Below, piece after piece: positions 1 to 9,294 of a stretch of 50,028 nt of DNA. Location: the NCBI GenBank assembly GCA_002633005.1, contig NMRA01000373.1, positions 391,459-441,486 on the forward strand, written 5' to 3'. The notes beneath the pieces were generated by a model. That model searched no databases and was not told the DNA's origin. It saw only the letters and a list, made by a program, of their open reading frames with translations. Position 1 is the stretch's first letter; every line of letters begins with the position of its first letter. The stretch is from Phoronis australis. Taxonomy: Eukaryota; Phoronida; Phoronidae. The translations under genes were made by a program, and so were the position numbers.

Positions 1-37
1 CCCCCCCCCCTTTGCTGAAAACGTAGATCCGCCCCTG
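1..37. repeat. Truncated end of a GGCGGATC-type MITE
   Basis: The window opens with a C-run and then GATCCGCCCCTG, ending at base 37. The same C-run plus ATCCGCC(A/C)CTG terminus ends the elements at 1562-1892, 23208-23524 and 25566-25723. I read this as one terminus of the same short inverted-repeat family; the rest lies outside the window. Confidence 0.5.
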
Positions 38-203
38 TAACTGGCAACGCTTTTATTTAAAACTGAAACAAAGTTTGTCTCATTAGATACATTTTGTAAT
101 GCCTTTGAAGTGTTCATGTGTGCAAAGGTTTTGAGAAGCCAGCAATAAATAAAACACTGTGTTACCGGTTTTTGATGCAATCAAGCTAATTGACAGGAAC
201 CGA

Positions 204-207
204 GGCT
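204..207. repeat. Target-site duplication GGCT (left) of the env-bearing retroelement
   Basis: GGCT sits directly before the left LTR terminus (TGTGG at 208). The same four bases follow the right LTR terminus at 17883-17886. Four-base duplications are usual for gypsy-type integrases. The agreement supports both outer boundaries, although four bases alone can match by chance. Confidence 0.7.
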
Positions 208-493
208 TGTGGTACCGTATATCAATGCGTGTTGTCGGTGGCCGATAAATGGCGCGCACGTGGTAATAAGTAAAACAACACGCGAATACTTTAACAATAG
301 AATACGTCTATTAATTTGCAGCGTTGTGATTTACAAATTATAGATTACAATAAGTTGTGATACTGACGACTAAATGATTGAGACAAGATATCCCTACAGG
401 AAAAACTACTAATCAACAGTGTCACTGGTTTCCCGTAGCTACCGCACACGCTAACACAAAACAAGCCTCAACAGAACTAACACTCCAGAACAA

Positions 494-2589
494 TTGACCT
501 ATCGCCAGGATTATGACGGACGGCTTAATTGGCCAATCAGAACGCAGCATTCTTGGCACACCTTCGTCTGCGTTTCCAAGCCGCCATTTTACCCGACAAA
601 CCACACGCAATCGAGTAAAACTTACTTTAGTCTATAGCTCAAGAAATTGTCCGCTAAGAATGGGGAAACGGTTTTGATATGATGTGTGTAGCACCGACAG
701 CCGTTATGCTGCTCCAGAATAATATCCCGTCATTTTTTGGCATGTCCTAAGCCGAAAAATGATGTTGAAAAGCGTAAACTATGGATCAAACTGTACGGCC
801 ACACGAGCAGCTGAACTAAGCGATGTTGCTCGATAACTCGAAGGCTATTATAAACACAAATATATTAGTTCCAGGATACGCATTTTTCAGCTTGGTGACT
901 ATGGTGCAGGGCTATCTCAGATTTTGACTCCCGAGTTGACTACGTCTGGCCGCCTTTGTCTCGGCACCTGCTGGATCTCAGCACTCTAGCGGTAGTCCCC
1001 GGAAATTGTTGTTTTCAAGGACATTTTATTTTATGTTTTTTTGTTATTTATTTCAACATACATGTATTGGACATTATTTTGCTTCGTATCAGAGGTAAAT
1101 TTTTGTTATTCATAAACCGTAAGCTGGCGTTCAACTGAACTTCTCTCCCGGTCAAAATTCAGAGATTCGATCGGCACAGGGAAGGGCACTGGATTACTGC
1201 CGGAACTCAAAGCCTTGGTCGAGCTGTTGTCACCAAAAAACTGCTGAATTACTTTTTGACGTGTACCTCTAGTATACACTATGTCTGTATAATTAGAGAG
1301 AGCTCATTTTGAAGTTGTTCAAACATGATATTTAGATTTATGAAGTTTTAAAAAAGAATTTGAGTTATTTTTGTAAATACCCTATTTTTGCAACTACCAC
1401 ACCACACTTGTAATCTTTTGTAACCATACCACGACTTAGTGATCATGCTACCTTCAAAATTAAATGAAAGCTACCTCTATGGAACGAAACTACAAAAAAA
1501 TGCCAAGTTCATAAGAAAGTAGGCCCAAGTTAAATGTCTTAATGGTGCAAACGGACAATTCCATAGGCGGATTTAGGGGGGGGGGGGGGGCAGGGGCCCC
1601 AGCCCCCCCCCTTCGCTGCCGCAAGCAAAGTGAAACAGCAAGGGCGTGAGGAAATGTTGAGTTCACTAACTAGGACCGGTACCGGAAGAGGGGGGGCTTA
1701 GACCCCAGATCGTGCCGGAATCGTGTTCCAGTATTTTGTAGTCCACCGATAGATTTTCTGAACAGAAGGTCCAACGGTCTACATCCCTGGCCCTTGCAAC
1801 TTTCGGGCCCCCTGTGCACATACAATTGCACTTTGCCCAATTCCACAAGGCAACATATGTTGGCCCCCTGTGGTATCCTAGATCCGCCACTGAATTCCAG
1901 ACATTAACTTTACTTAGACACAGCCCTAGACCTACCGGAGCTAACTGTTTGGCCAGGACGAGATGAATGTGTACCTGAGCAATGATCCTGAATTTTTTTT
2001 ATCAAAATATTTCGTTACAAGATAGAAAAGCGTAAACAGACGGTGCTATCGAGTCGACCTAGCCAGAGACTATAGAGCATGTGCTGCCTGTAATCTATGA
2101 CCTACTTTACTCCAGGAGTCCCACCAGTTGTGACCTACTTTTCATTTGGCGAAATTTAGCAGACAACAGAATAAAAATATCGGAGAATCTTCACTGATTT
2201 TATTCGAAAGATCATGAAATCTATGGAATCTTACAGATAATTCGACTTTAAGGTACATACCCAGCTTTATATGAACATATCGTATAAGTGGTCTTGTCAT
2301 TTGTCAGGTGAAGGTAGCCCCGCGGCTGAGGTTCTTCGGATTTTCGCTGGCTCCTCGAGCACTTATTTTTTCATCGTCACCTTTACAAATTCCCATATCA
2401 TGAACTTACGATTCTCTGTTGAAAAGCATCACCTCTTGTCTCTGTCGAAGCGTTTTCAAATGGTGTAAAAACACTCATCGATTCCACCAGGAACGTCGTT
2501 TAGCGACACTGTATTTGCCTCCGACATCTCGTTCGAATGTCGGGTATCACGTGACTTTTCGCATAGGGGCAGAGCTTGCGATAGGTCAA
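494..2589. mobile_element. 2.1 kb TIR element inserted in the 3' LTR
   Basis: The other LTR reads CCAGAACAATCACTAG without interruption. Here CCAGAACAA is followed by TTGACCTATCGC (494-505), and the inverse GCGATAGGTCAA (2578-2589) precedes TCACTAG. The 12-bp ends are perfect inverted repeats; beyond them the match fades. Any target duplication is at most 2-3 bp (AA or CAA) and ambiguous. No ORF in the interior resembles a transposase, so this looks non-autonomous. A CCAAT-like GGCCAATCAG lies 40 bp inside the left end. The superfamily is not recognised. Confidence 0.75.
1562..1892. mobile_element. GC-rich MITE nested in the TIR element
   Basis: Starts CATAGGCGGATTTAGG followed by a G-run and ends CCTAGATCCGCCACTG, so the termini are imperfect inverted repeats (GGCGGATYTAGG). 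AATTCC occurs at both edges (1557-1562 and 1893-1898) and may reflect a target duplication. Termini of this kind resemble hAT/Tip100-like non-autonomous elements, but no transposase is present to confirm that. Three related copies or ends occur elsewhere in the window. Confidence 0.7.
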
Positions 2590-3128
2590 TCACTAGTCAG
2601 TTCAAATTAACTAACGGGCTGAGACCAACTCCCGTGATAAATGTTTATACCTCAGTTGTCCTTTTCTCCTTGACTTTTTGGTCACAGAAGTTGCTCGTCT
2701 AGCCCCGGCTTTGTCTCTGTAGTCTGAAGTTGTCTTCCAGCTCTGGAGTCGTGCCCCGTAGTCTGAAGTTGTGGTCTATGGTGGATCCAGTCTGCCCTGG
2801 TCTCGAGAGCCAGTGCTTTAAATACTAAACTAAGTGGCATCACGCGATGCACCAAATCTGTATGTACAAAAATGTCCATCTCTCTATGACGAGCTATCTG
2901 TAACGAGCTAACTGAACACGCGATGGACCCACTCTGCATGTACATTTATGTCCGTCTCCTAAAAACTCAAAATTCTTGCATAGCTGCCACTATTCCTGTA
3001 TTATTGCATAACTGCCTCTATTCCTAGGTTTTCAACATCAGAGCACTATTCCTGGATTTAACTGCTACAGAGGTAGCATATCCCCTGAAATTTCGTGCAC
3101 ATGGAGGGCATAGCCTTATTATATTACA

Positions 3129-3140
3129 CTCACCCCTTTT
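3129..3140 (-). promoter_or_regulatory. Polypurine tract of the env-bearing retroelement
   Basis: On the minus strand AAAAGGGGTGAG directly precedes the TGTAATAT start of the 3' LTR. This is the expected place and composition for the plus-strand DNA primer of an LTR retroelement, and it fixes the inner edge of the 3' LTR at base 3128. Confidence 0.85.
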
Positions 3141-3513
3141 GTTAAGCCAAAAATTTACCTAATAAATATTTGGACAACTGTGCAATTCCCTGACAGTACA
3201 AAGTTTCTGCAGGCGATTATTATACAATTGTACGAGATATAAAGCGTAAAAAGTAATAAAACAAAAGAAGTCGTCAGTCTCCAAATAATCATTAAACAAT
3301 TTAACAAACCAAATCTCACAACCACTCCAAACTAATGCAATTAAACGAATATAATGAAATCACACACATATACATGTACATTAATAAATCCGTATCAATC
3401 CAACATTACGCTACCAATCCATATCTCAACTCAATAAATCAACGCAAAGCGTAATTATGCTACACTCCACCCCAAATCAACTAACTAAGAATATAACATA
3501 TTACTACCGACAC
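3141..3513. other. Non-coding 3' region of the env-bearing element, left of the nested insertion
   Basis: AT-rich sequence between the polypurine tract and the nested gypsy element. No ORF or known motif was found. Together with 8733-9294 it forms the roughly 0.95 kb stretch between env and the 3' LTR of the outer element. Confidence 0.6.
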
Positions 3514-3517
3514 CTGC
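3514..3517. repeat. Target-site duplication CTGC (left) of the nested gypsy element
   Basis: CTGC precedes the left LTR and recurs at 8729-8732 after the right LTR. The LTR edge next to it is ambiguous by one base because both LTR copies are preceded by C. Confidence 0.6.
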
Positions 3518-3654
3518 GCCAGTAAAATGAGAGTAAATGTGTGAACTCAAAATACTTGTGTTTATTTATCGCAAATGGCGAAACCGGAAGGACTAACAAA
3601 AATAGTCAAACGAATAACTCGCGTAAAATAATAAACGGGAAACCAATAGTGGCG
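3518..3654 (-). repeat. 3' LTR of the nested gypsy element (137 bp)
   Basis: Identical by eye over all 137 bases to 8592-8728. Read on the minus strand it starts CGCCACTATTGG and ends TTTACTGGC. It contains GATAAATAAAC, which holds an AATAAA polyadenylation signal, and an AT-rich TTATTATTTTAC stretch that could act as a TATA-like element. An LTR this short leaves little room for a full promoter. Confidence 0.92.
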
Positions 3655-3776
3655 TAATGTCTCTTTAAGTCCTTTGAAGTAACACTTATCAGTCCTAAGA
3701 AAAAATCAGCACAATACATGTAATACACTTGAACTAGGATCGGTACCATCAAAGTCCAGGGAGGATACCATAACAC

Positions 3777-6700
3777 TTAATCAACCACAAAATCCTGAAG
3801 GTAGGTTGGAGGACGTTTGGTCCTGGAAGAGCGTCGCAAAGGAACGTCTCCCGTCAAGTCAAGTGTACCGCTCCTAGTATGACCCGCATCATTGGTAGGA
3901 ACAACATCATTCGAGGTGTGGGAAGGTTGACTCAGGTTTACTCCAGGAAGAACATCAGACACACTAGAAGGTGGTATCTGAGGTGCCGGCTGGGTTGCTA
4001 ATGGGAGCATTAATCGAGGGACATGATCTTCTTCATCATCGGTGAGGTCGTGGGTAACTGGACCGTAAAGTGAAGGTGTCTCTGAAGGGACCTTGTAACA
4101 TTCGGTGTCCTTTACGCGATAGGATGTAGATCGCAACTGATTCCCAATGAACTTCTGGACATTCAACCAGGTGTCATCCCGGCTGACCACGAGATAGCGA
4201 GGACGAGATCGTGTTTTGTCTCGGTCAGAATAGAGGTACACCAAGTCTCCCACATTTGCACGGCATGAAGGAGGGGCCTTTCGTAAAGGGGCTTTCGATT
4301 TCACGCTAGATTCATGGTTCTTTATGCGGCCCTGATGTTGAGCATGAATCATAGATTGGTCATCGATGGGTAACTGCGCATTAGTAAACTGATCACGTTG
4401 GAACCAAATTTCACGTGCAGATAATCCTCTGGAGCGTAGACGGCTATTGAGCCGAGCAACAGCAAGGGACAGTTGTAAGGGAGTGACTTTCCCATTACCC
4501 AAGTGATCTTTCAGCAACTCATCAGACAATTCGCGAACCGCCTTCTCTGCAACAGGGTTGTGGTTGGGGTTCTTAACTCGCCCTATCTCTAGCATCAATC
4601 TGTGGCGCTTAAGACTTTCATCGTTGCGGAGAGCCTGAAATCCAGGAGCAGGATCAGTGCGAATCACGGCAGGGGGACCATCCAAGGGTCGAAGCTCAAT
4701 ACACATCTGGAGGAGATTATCTCGCAAACTCTCAGCCCGTTCGCTGTCAATAATGCGCGCAAGTGTGTATGATGACACGCACTCACGAAGCACAAGGATG
4801 TCCTGTCGATCGCGTTTCATGACATCCGCAGCAAAGGATACACCTACAGCGGGGGGAGGATCCAAGGTTTCTTGGCTGACCTGGGTTTTGGGGAACGCAC
4901 GCAGGGAGCAACACTGATGACAAGACTGTGTACATCTATCAACTGCAGCATCTACGTCTAGGGCGTAGAAATAACGACGGATAACGAGGCGTAGTTGGTT
5001 TGCTGAGGGATGATCTAAGCGAAGATGCAAAGCTGTAAGGAGACCATCCAATACGGAACGTGGAACGATGATGCACTCGCGTCCAGATGAAAGAGGAGCA
5101 TCGCGACGAACGACCAGTAAGCCATCATTGGCGACTTTGGCAACATTCAGGTATCGCTTCACATCTCTGGCATCGGTTACCTTCTTGCTTGGTCGGGTAC
5201 CCTGGGTGAGGTGAGCATGAGTGCGGCGTAAGTCAGCACATTCAGCCTGAATTCCATGCCACGCTGATCGTGATGTAAATGGAAGTCTTGTAGTGCCGGA
5301 CAAGATGTCGTCAGATGACGTACGTAAAACCACGCACTCCTCGGTCGAGGAAATGAAGGAGCAGAGTTGGCACGACTGATCAGTGCATTCCGCACTATGA
5401 CGACTAGCGAAATCCGAGACAATGTTTGAAGCCCCAGATACATGGCGGATAGACGCCTGGAACCTCGAAACAGCAGACAGAAATGTGGATACCCTGGGGC
5501 TCACAGAAAACTCTCCTCTACACAAACGCTCAAAGGCCTGTACGCATGGCTTGCTGTCAGTAAGAACAGTGGCCCGATGGATCGACTGTATGAGGTAGGG
5601 GCTGAAGTGTTTCAAAGCAACAGCAATGGCCAGAGCCTCTATCTCGCAAGGAAGCCAAAGAACTTGACGGGCTTTAAGTTTGGCACTGAAGAAAGAGGCG
5701 ATACGAGGTTTATCGGACCTGGTGACATATAAAGTAGCAGCTATGCCAGGATGCTTTGCAGAAGCGTCAGTAACAATCCAAATGTGATCGTCGGGACGAG
5801 GGAGGGTGATGATCTTGTTCGTGGACAGGGCACTCTGCGCGGAAGTAAAAGCTGCAGACAATTCATCAGACCATGATATCTTATCTTTGGAGTCTTGGCC
5901 GGAAATCGCATCATCAAGTGGAGACAAATACTGAGAACAATGAGGAATAACACGGGCCAGTACTTTATAAGCACCAATGAAGGATCGCATCTGACGCACT
6001 GTTGTGGGCTTGGCACATGAAGCCAATGCGGCAACTCTGTGGGTGCTAGCTTGGAGCGTACCAGATTCCCAAATCCATCCCAGTATGGTGGTTCGCTTCG
6101 GGGCGATAACGGTCTTGGTAGCAGATAGATGAAGATCACACTTTGCTAGTGCTGCAAGAACACGTTCCCAGTTGGCCAACAACTCGGAGGGTGTTTGACC
6201 ACCGCAATACAGATCATCTGCAAGCTTGGTTACGATGCCTTCCTCAAGGAGGTGTCCAAGAACACGGGAGGTGAGTTCCTCTAAGGCAGTCTCCGACCCA
6301 GGCATTCCCATAGCACAGCGAGCGTAGACACGTACCCCGTGGAAGGGGGTAGCCACGCCACAATATTTCATAGACTCGCGTGAAAGAGGGATCTGGTAGA
6401 AGGCATTAGTTAGGTCTGTCTTAGCAAGAAACTTCCACTGGGCTATTTTACGTAGAACAGAATCAACGTCTGGCATAAGTGATGGTTGCGGCTTAGCATA
6501 CCTTCCCACATCCGAGAAGGCAGTCACAAGACGGAAACCACCGTTAAGTTTCTTAACCAAAAAGGACGGGTTGAGATACTCGACTTTCACTCCAACGTCT
6601 TCTGGTCGCACAAACACTCCTAGGGCCTCGAGTTCGTGGAACTTTTGCTGAAGTTCGTTGAGCTTCGATGGCGAGTACAAAGGGAGACGACCCTTACGCT

Positions 6701-8564
6701 GAGGTGGTTGAGTAGGGCCCATGTTAACGGACCCCTTGAAAGGGCCGGCTGCGCCATTGTATCCGGGAAATGTCGGAGAAAACATGGAAGCAAAATGCTC
6801 GTGGAGGCGTTCAAATGCTTCACGTGTGGCTTTAGGTAAGATGCCATCAGGATCCACAGAAGCGTATCTTTGGTGTTCAATCTTCTGTTCAGGTGGGGTC
6901 ATAGGCTGGGAGTCAGCTTTGGGCTCAGGTGCAAAAACGTGATGGATCTGACAAAACTGCTCTTCTTTACGGAGGAATTTGGGATCAGACGAGTCGTTGA
7001 TGATGCTGATCTTACCGCCATTAGGTTTCAAGATCTGAGGTTGTGGCCACAACTCTTTGGCACTGCACCGACGAGCACTCGGTGAATCGGATCTGGGCTC
7101 AATGGCAATTTCGTAATCTTGACCAACTAGTTCGGCAGGCACATCAAGGTCAAGGGTTTCTCCTGGCCAAACAACAGTAGGCTGAGGAGGGGAACGCAAG
7201 ACATGAGTACGACGGACGAGAGTCTGCTTTGGTCGTGGCTGAGTATGGTTGTAAAGGTACACACTGTCATCACCAACTCTGACTTCTTTCTTGATTGGTC
7301 GAACAGAGATATCATTCTTCACCATGAACGGGGTGGCTGCGAGAACATCGACATCCAACGTCTTGATTACCAATCCCTCAAAGGTAAGAGTGTGGCAGTC
7401 ACGGGTGAACAAAATCTTGGTTTCACCAATAACGTTAAGGGGGGATACACCATCCGCCTGATATGCAAACTGAGTGTTGGGGGCAATAACCGCACCAAGG
7501 GACTTGGCACAAGACTCACGAATCATGTTGCCTGTGGCACCGCAGTCAAGGGTCAAACGTACACTATGGCCATTACAAAAGGCATCGAGAAATGGGGACT
7601 GGACAATGTGAACACGATGAACAACTGGGTCCACAGGGGGAGTTACATCAAACAGATCTGTAGAGTCTTCGGGATCGTCGACCTCAGATGATCGTACCTT
7701 CGAGAAGTAACGCTTGTCTTCCGCAGGCAGAAACGGGCACTGGGACAGGTAATGATCGAACTGCGACCGGCGGGCCTGTTTACAAAGAGCGCAACTCTTG
7801 GTTGGTCGACGGCTGGGAAGAGATGGGGTACGACGGGGAGCAGAGGCCGATCTCATGACTTTGGCGTCTTCTAATGACTGGAGTTCGTCAAGTAGAGCCT
7901 GTAGAGACTGGGAGATGTCAGGTTTGATAGAAGCCAGGGTCTTGGATCTCAGCTCGGGACCATAACGCTGTTGTACGAGACGTGGAAGTCCGGGGTTTAC
8001 GAGGCGGAGCCACGTCAGGACAGCTAGGTTTTCAAGGGTGGGAGACATTTCGTCTTCGTCAGTGATGGGTAACCCATGGTGTAGTATAGTATTGTCAGGA
8101 CCAAGAAGATTGTCCTCAATAAATGCCATAATGCGTTGGTATAAGTCCTCCGGACGCTCATCGGGAAGAAGGCGTATTTCAGCAAAGTCCAAAAAGTGTC
8201 CACCCGAGGTTTGGAACCCATAGTGAGCACGTATGGTTTGCCAGATAGAGGCAAGCGATGTTGACTGCTTAATGATGGTGTTACGTGAAATAACTGGACA
8301 AAAATTCGCGATTTGTCCCAACATTAAGTTCAGATGAGTTAGTTTTTGGGCGGCGGTTCGGCGCCGCGCCTCAGGAACAGTGTCCGGGTCATTGAACAAC
8401 CCTCGTAGAGGGACCTTTGCCTTGTCCCAAGTAAAATCGCCTTGCAAAAAGTCAGCAAAGTTAGCGTCCAGCGATAAAACATAGGTTATATTATGTCTCC
8501 AATTGTCGAAGGAGTTTATAGTTTCGGATTTCGTCAGACACCACTGCTTGGGTGCCTTAGCCAT
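3777..8564 (-). CDS. Gag-pol polyprotein of the nested gypsy element (1595 aa)
   Basis: One ORF from an ATG 27 nt after the 5' LTR to a stop 122 nt before the 3' LTR. Domains in order: Gag about 1-300 with an unusually spaced zinc knuckle (Cys258-x2-Cys261-x9-His271-x4-Cys276); aspartic protease with LDCGATG (Asp340), where DCGA replaces the common DSGA/DTGA; RT about 600-830 with KTDLTNAFYQIPL (Asp717) and LADD (Asp783, Asp784); RNase H with Asp933, Glu974, Asp1003 and Asp1051; integrase with zinc-binding His1180, His1185, Cys1215, Cys1218 and catalytic Asp1247, Asp1304, Glu1340, an exact DD35E spacing; a C-terminal IN domain about 1437-1495. The RT-RNase H-IN order is that of Ty3/gypsy, not copia. 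Gag and pol share one frame with no frameshift site. All catalytic residues are present, so it looks functional. Confidence 0.95.
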   Translation of the reverse strand: MAKAPKQWCLTKSETINSFDNWRHNITYVLSLDANFADFLQGDFTWDKAKVPLRGLFNDPDTVPEARRRTAAQKLTHLNLMLGQIANFCPVISRNTIIKQSTSLASIWQTIRAHYGFQTSGGHFLDFAEIRLLPDERPEDLYQRIMAFIEDNLLGPDNTILHHGLPITDEDEMSPTLENLAVLTWLRLVNPGLPRLVQQRYGPELRSKTLASIKPDISQSLQALLDELQSLEDAKVMRSASAPRRTPSLPSRRPTKSCALCKQARRSQFDHYLSQCPFLPAEDKRYFSKVRSSEVDDPEDSTDLFDVTPPVDPVVHRVHIVQSPFLDAFCNGHSVRLTLDCGATGNMIRESCAKSLGAVIAPNTQFAYQADGVSPLNVIGETKILFTRDCHTLTFEGLVIKTLDVDVLAATPFMVKNDISVRPIKKEVRVGDDSVYLYNHTQPRPKQTLVRRTHVLRSPPQPTVVWPGETLDLDVPAELVGQDYEIAIEPRSDSPSARRCSAKELWPQPQILKPNGGKISIINDSSDPKFLRKEEQFCQIHHVFAPEPKADSQPMTPPEQKIEHQRYASVDPDGILPKATREAFERLHEHFASMFSPTFPGYNGAAGPFKGSVNMGPTQPPQRKGRLPLYSPSKLNELQQKFHELEALGVFVRPEDVGVKVEYLNPSFLVKKLNGGFRLVTAFSDVGRYAKPQPSLMPDVDSVLRKIAQWKFLAKTDLTNAFYQIPLSRESMKYCGVATPFHGVRVYARCAMGMPGSETALEELTSRVLGHLLEEGIVTKLADDLYCGGQTPSELLANWERVLAALAKCDLHLSATKTVIAPKRTTILGWIWESGTLQASTHRVAALASCAKPTTVRQMRSFIGAYKVLARVIPHCSQYLSPLDDAISGQDSKDKISWSDELSAAFTSAQSALSTNKIITLPRPDDHIWIVTDASAKHPGIAATLYVTRSDKPRIASFFSAKLKARQVLWLPCEIEALAIAVALKHFSPYLIQSIHRATVLTDSKPCVQAFERLCRGEFSVSPRVSTFLSAVSRFQASIRHVSGASNIVSDFASRHSAECTDQSCQLCSFISSTEECVVLRTSSDDILSGTTRLPFTSRSAWHGIQAECADLRRTHAHLTQGTRPSKKVTDARDVKRYLNVAKVANDGLLVVRRDAPLSSGRECIIVPRSVLDGLLTALHLRLDHPSANQLRLVIRRYFYALDVDAAVDRCTQSCHQCCSLRAFPKTQVSQETLDPPPAVGVSFAADVMKRDRQDILVLRECVSSYTLARIIDSERAESLRDNLLQMCIELRPLDGPPAVIRTDPAPGFQALRNDESLKRHRLMLEIGRVKNPNHNPVAEKAVRELSDELLKDHLGNGKVTPLQLSLAVARLNSRLRSRGLSAREIWFQRDQFTNAQLPIDDQSMIHAQHQGRIKNHESSVKSKAPLRKAPPSCRANVGDLVYLYSDRDKTRSRPRYLVVSRDDTWLNVQKFIGNQLRSTSYRVKDTECYKVPSETPSLYGPVTHDLTDDEEDHVPRLMLPLATQPAPQIPPSSVSDVLPGVNLSQPSHTSNDVVPTNDAGHTRSGTLDLTGDVPLRRSSRTKRPPTYLQDFVVD

Positions 8565-8579
8565 GGTTCGTTAAGAACA

Positions 8580-8590
8580 CGCTGCCACCA
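8580..8590 (-). promoter_or_regulatory. tRNA-Leu-like primer binding site of the nested gypsy element
   Basis: On the minus strand TGGTGGCAGCG follows the 5' LTR at once. Its complement, CGCTGCCACCA, equals the 3' end I recall for animal tRNA-Leu (AAG/UAG class: acceptor arm, discriminator A, CCA). The tRNA identity is from memory and should be tested against the host tRNA set. The site lies only 15 nt before the start codon. Confidence 0.7.
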
Positions 8591-8591
8591 C

Positions 8592-8728
8592 GCCAGTAAA
8601 ATGAGAGTAAATGTGTGAACTCAAAATACTTGTGTTTATTTATCGCAAATGGCGAAACCGGAAGGACTAACAAAAATAGTCAAACGAATAACTCGCGTAA
8701 AATAATAAACGGGAAACCAATAGTGGCG
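8592..8728 (-). repeat. 5' LTR of the nested gypsy element (137 bp)
   Basis: Identical copy of 3518-3654. In the provirus this copy would drive transcription, and the coding ATG is only 27 nt downstream, so almost the whole leader must lie inside the LTR. Confidence 0.92.
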
Positions 8729-8732
8729 CTGC
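8729..8732. repeat. Target-site duplication CTGC (right) of the nested gypsy element
   Basis: Matches 3514-3517. Removing the element and one copy restores a continuous outer-element sequence reading ..ACACCTGCCTACAG... Confidence 0.6.
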
Positions 8733-9294
8733 CTACAGCTGCAGCGGGTGAGTATGCGGCGTGTGGAAGAAATCGGCCGCCAGCAGACTCTCGGTGATAT
8801 CTGCTACAGCCACGGGCATGTGCCTGATCGGCCGCACCCCTATCTCCACCTCCAACATGTACATGTAAACATTGATGAGGTCAACCTGACGGCTCCGCCG
8901 GTCATAGCGGACCCGTGCATTAGGTGACGTCCGCCTCACGTGGACAGCCCCACGACTGGTTGTCGCAGGGAAGTACCTCCAGTTCCCGCGTCATGCCTTC
9001 CAGGACCTTGGCGAAGTCCTCCAGAGATAAAATTGTGACGTCAGCACTTGGGTCTATCCTAAAACAAATCCATTGTCCCTCCACCGACGCGTCCAGATGT
9101 ACGGCGGTAGGGTCTTGTAGGTTGGTCCGGCGTCTTCCATCTTGTATTTCCTATAATAGTTCCATATGTCTTATACATCTATACATTTTGTATGATGACT
9201 CTGAATGTTAATAAGTACTACCTTTATTGTCAACCACCCATGTATTGTAGTCTCTAGTGCGAGGGTTGGTAGTACTACTACTGATTGTCTGAAT
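8733..9294 (-). other. Region between env and the nested insertion; possible accessory ORF remnant
   Basis: Follows the env stop on the minus strand. One frame is open at 8733-8939 (about 68 codons, no ATG) with no recognised motif. Env-bearing gypsy elements sometimes carry extra 3' genes, but nothing here allows such a claim. It is otherwise non-coding. Confidence 0.3.

Larger units (their letters stand above)
208..3128 (-). repeat. 3' LTR of the env-bearing retroelement (interrupted)
   Basis: Matches the right LTR in three parts: 208-493, 2590-2690 and 2691-3128. About 825 bp remain once the 494-2589 insertion is removed. It carries small indels relative to the other LTR, for example extra bases near 230-250 and 375-425, so the two LTRs have diverged. 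The minus-strand LTR start is at 3128 (TGTAATAT) and its end at 208. Confidence 0.85.
3518..8728 (-). mobile_element. Apparently intact gypsy-type LTR retrotransposon with 137-bp LTRs
   Basis: Two identical 137-bp direct repeats (3518-3654 and 8592-8728) flank one uninterrupted 1595-codon gag-pol ORF. The candidate target duplication is CTGC (3514-3517 and 8729-8732). A primer site lies between the 5' LTR and the ATG. The element is 5.2 kb, on the minus strand, and inserted between env and the 3' LTR of the older retroelement. Identical LTRs and an open ORF imply a recent insertion that may still be mobile. The LTR ends are not TG..CA but GCC..GGCG on the plus strand, which is unusual for the group. 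Confidence 0.92.

Noticed and set aside
7203-7691. 162-codon plus-strand ORF
   Set aside because: It lies fully antisense to the intact gag-pol ORF and has no domain; it is a shadow frame.
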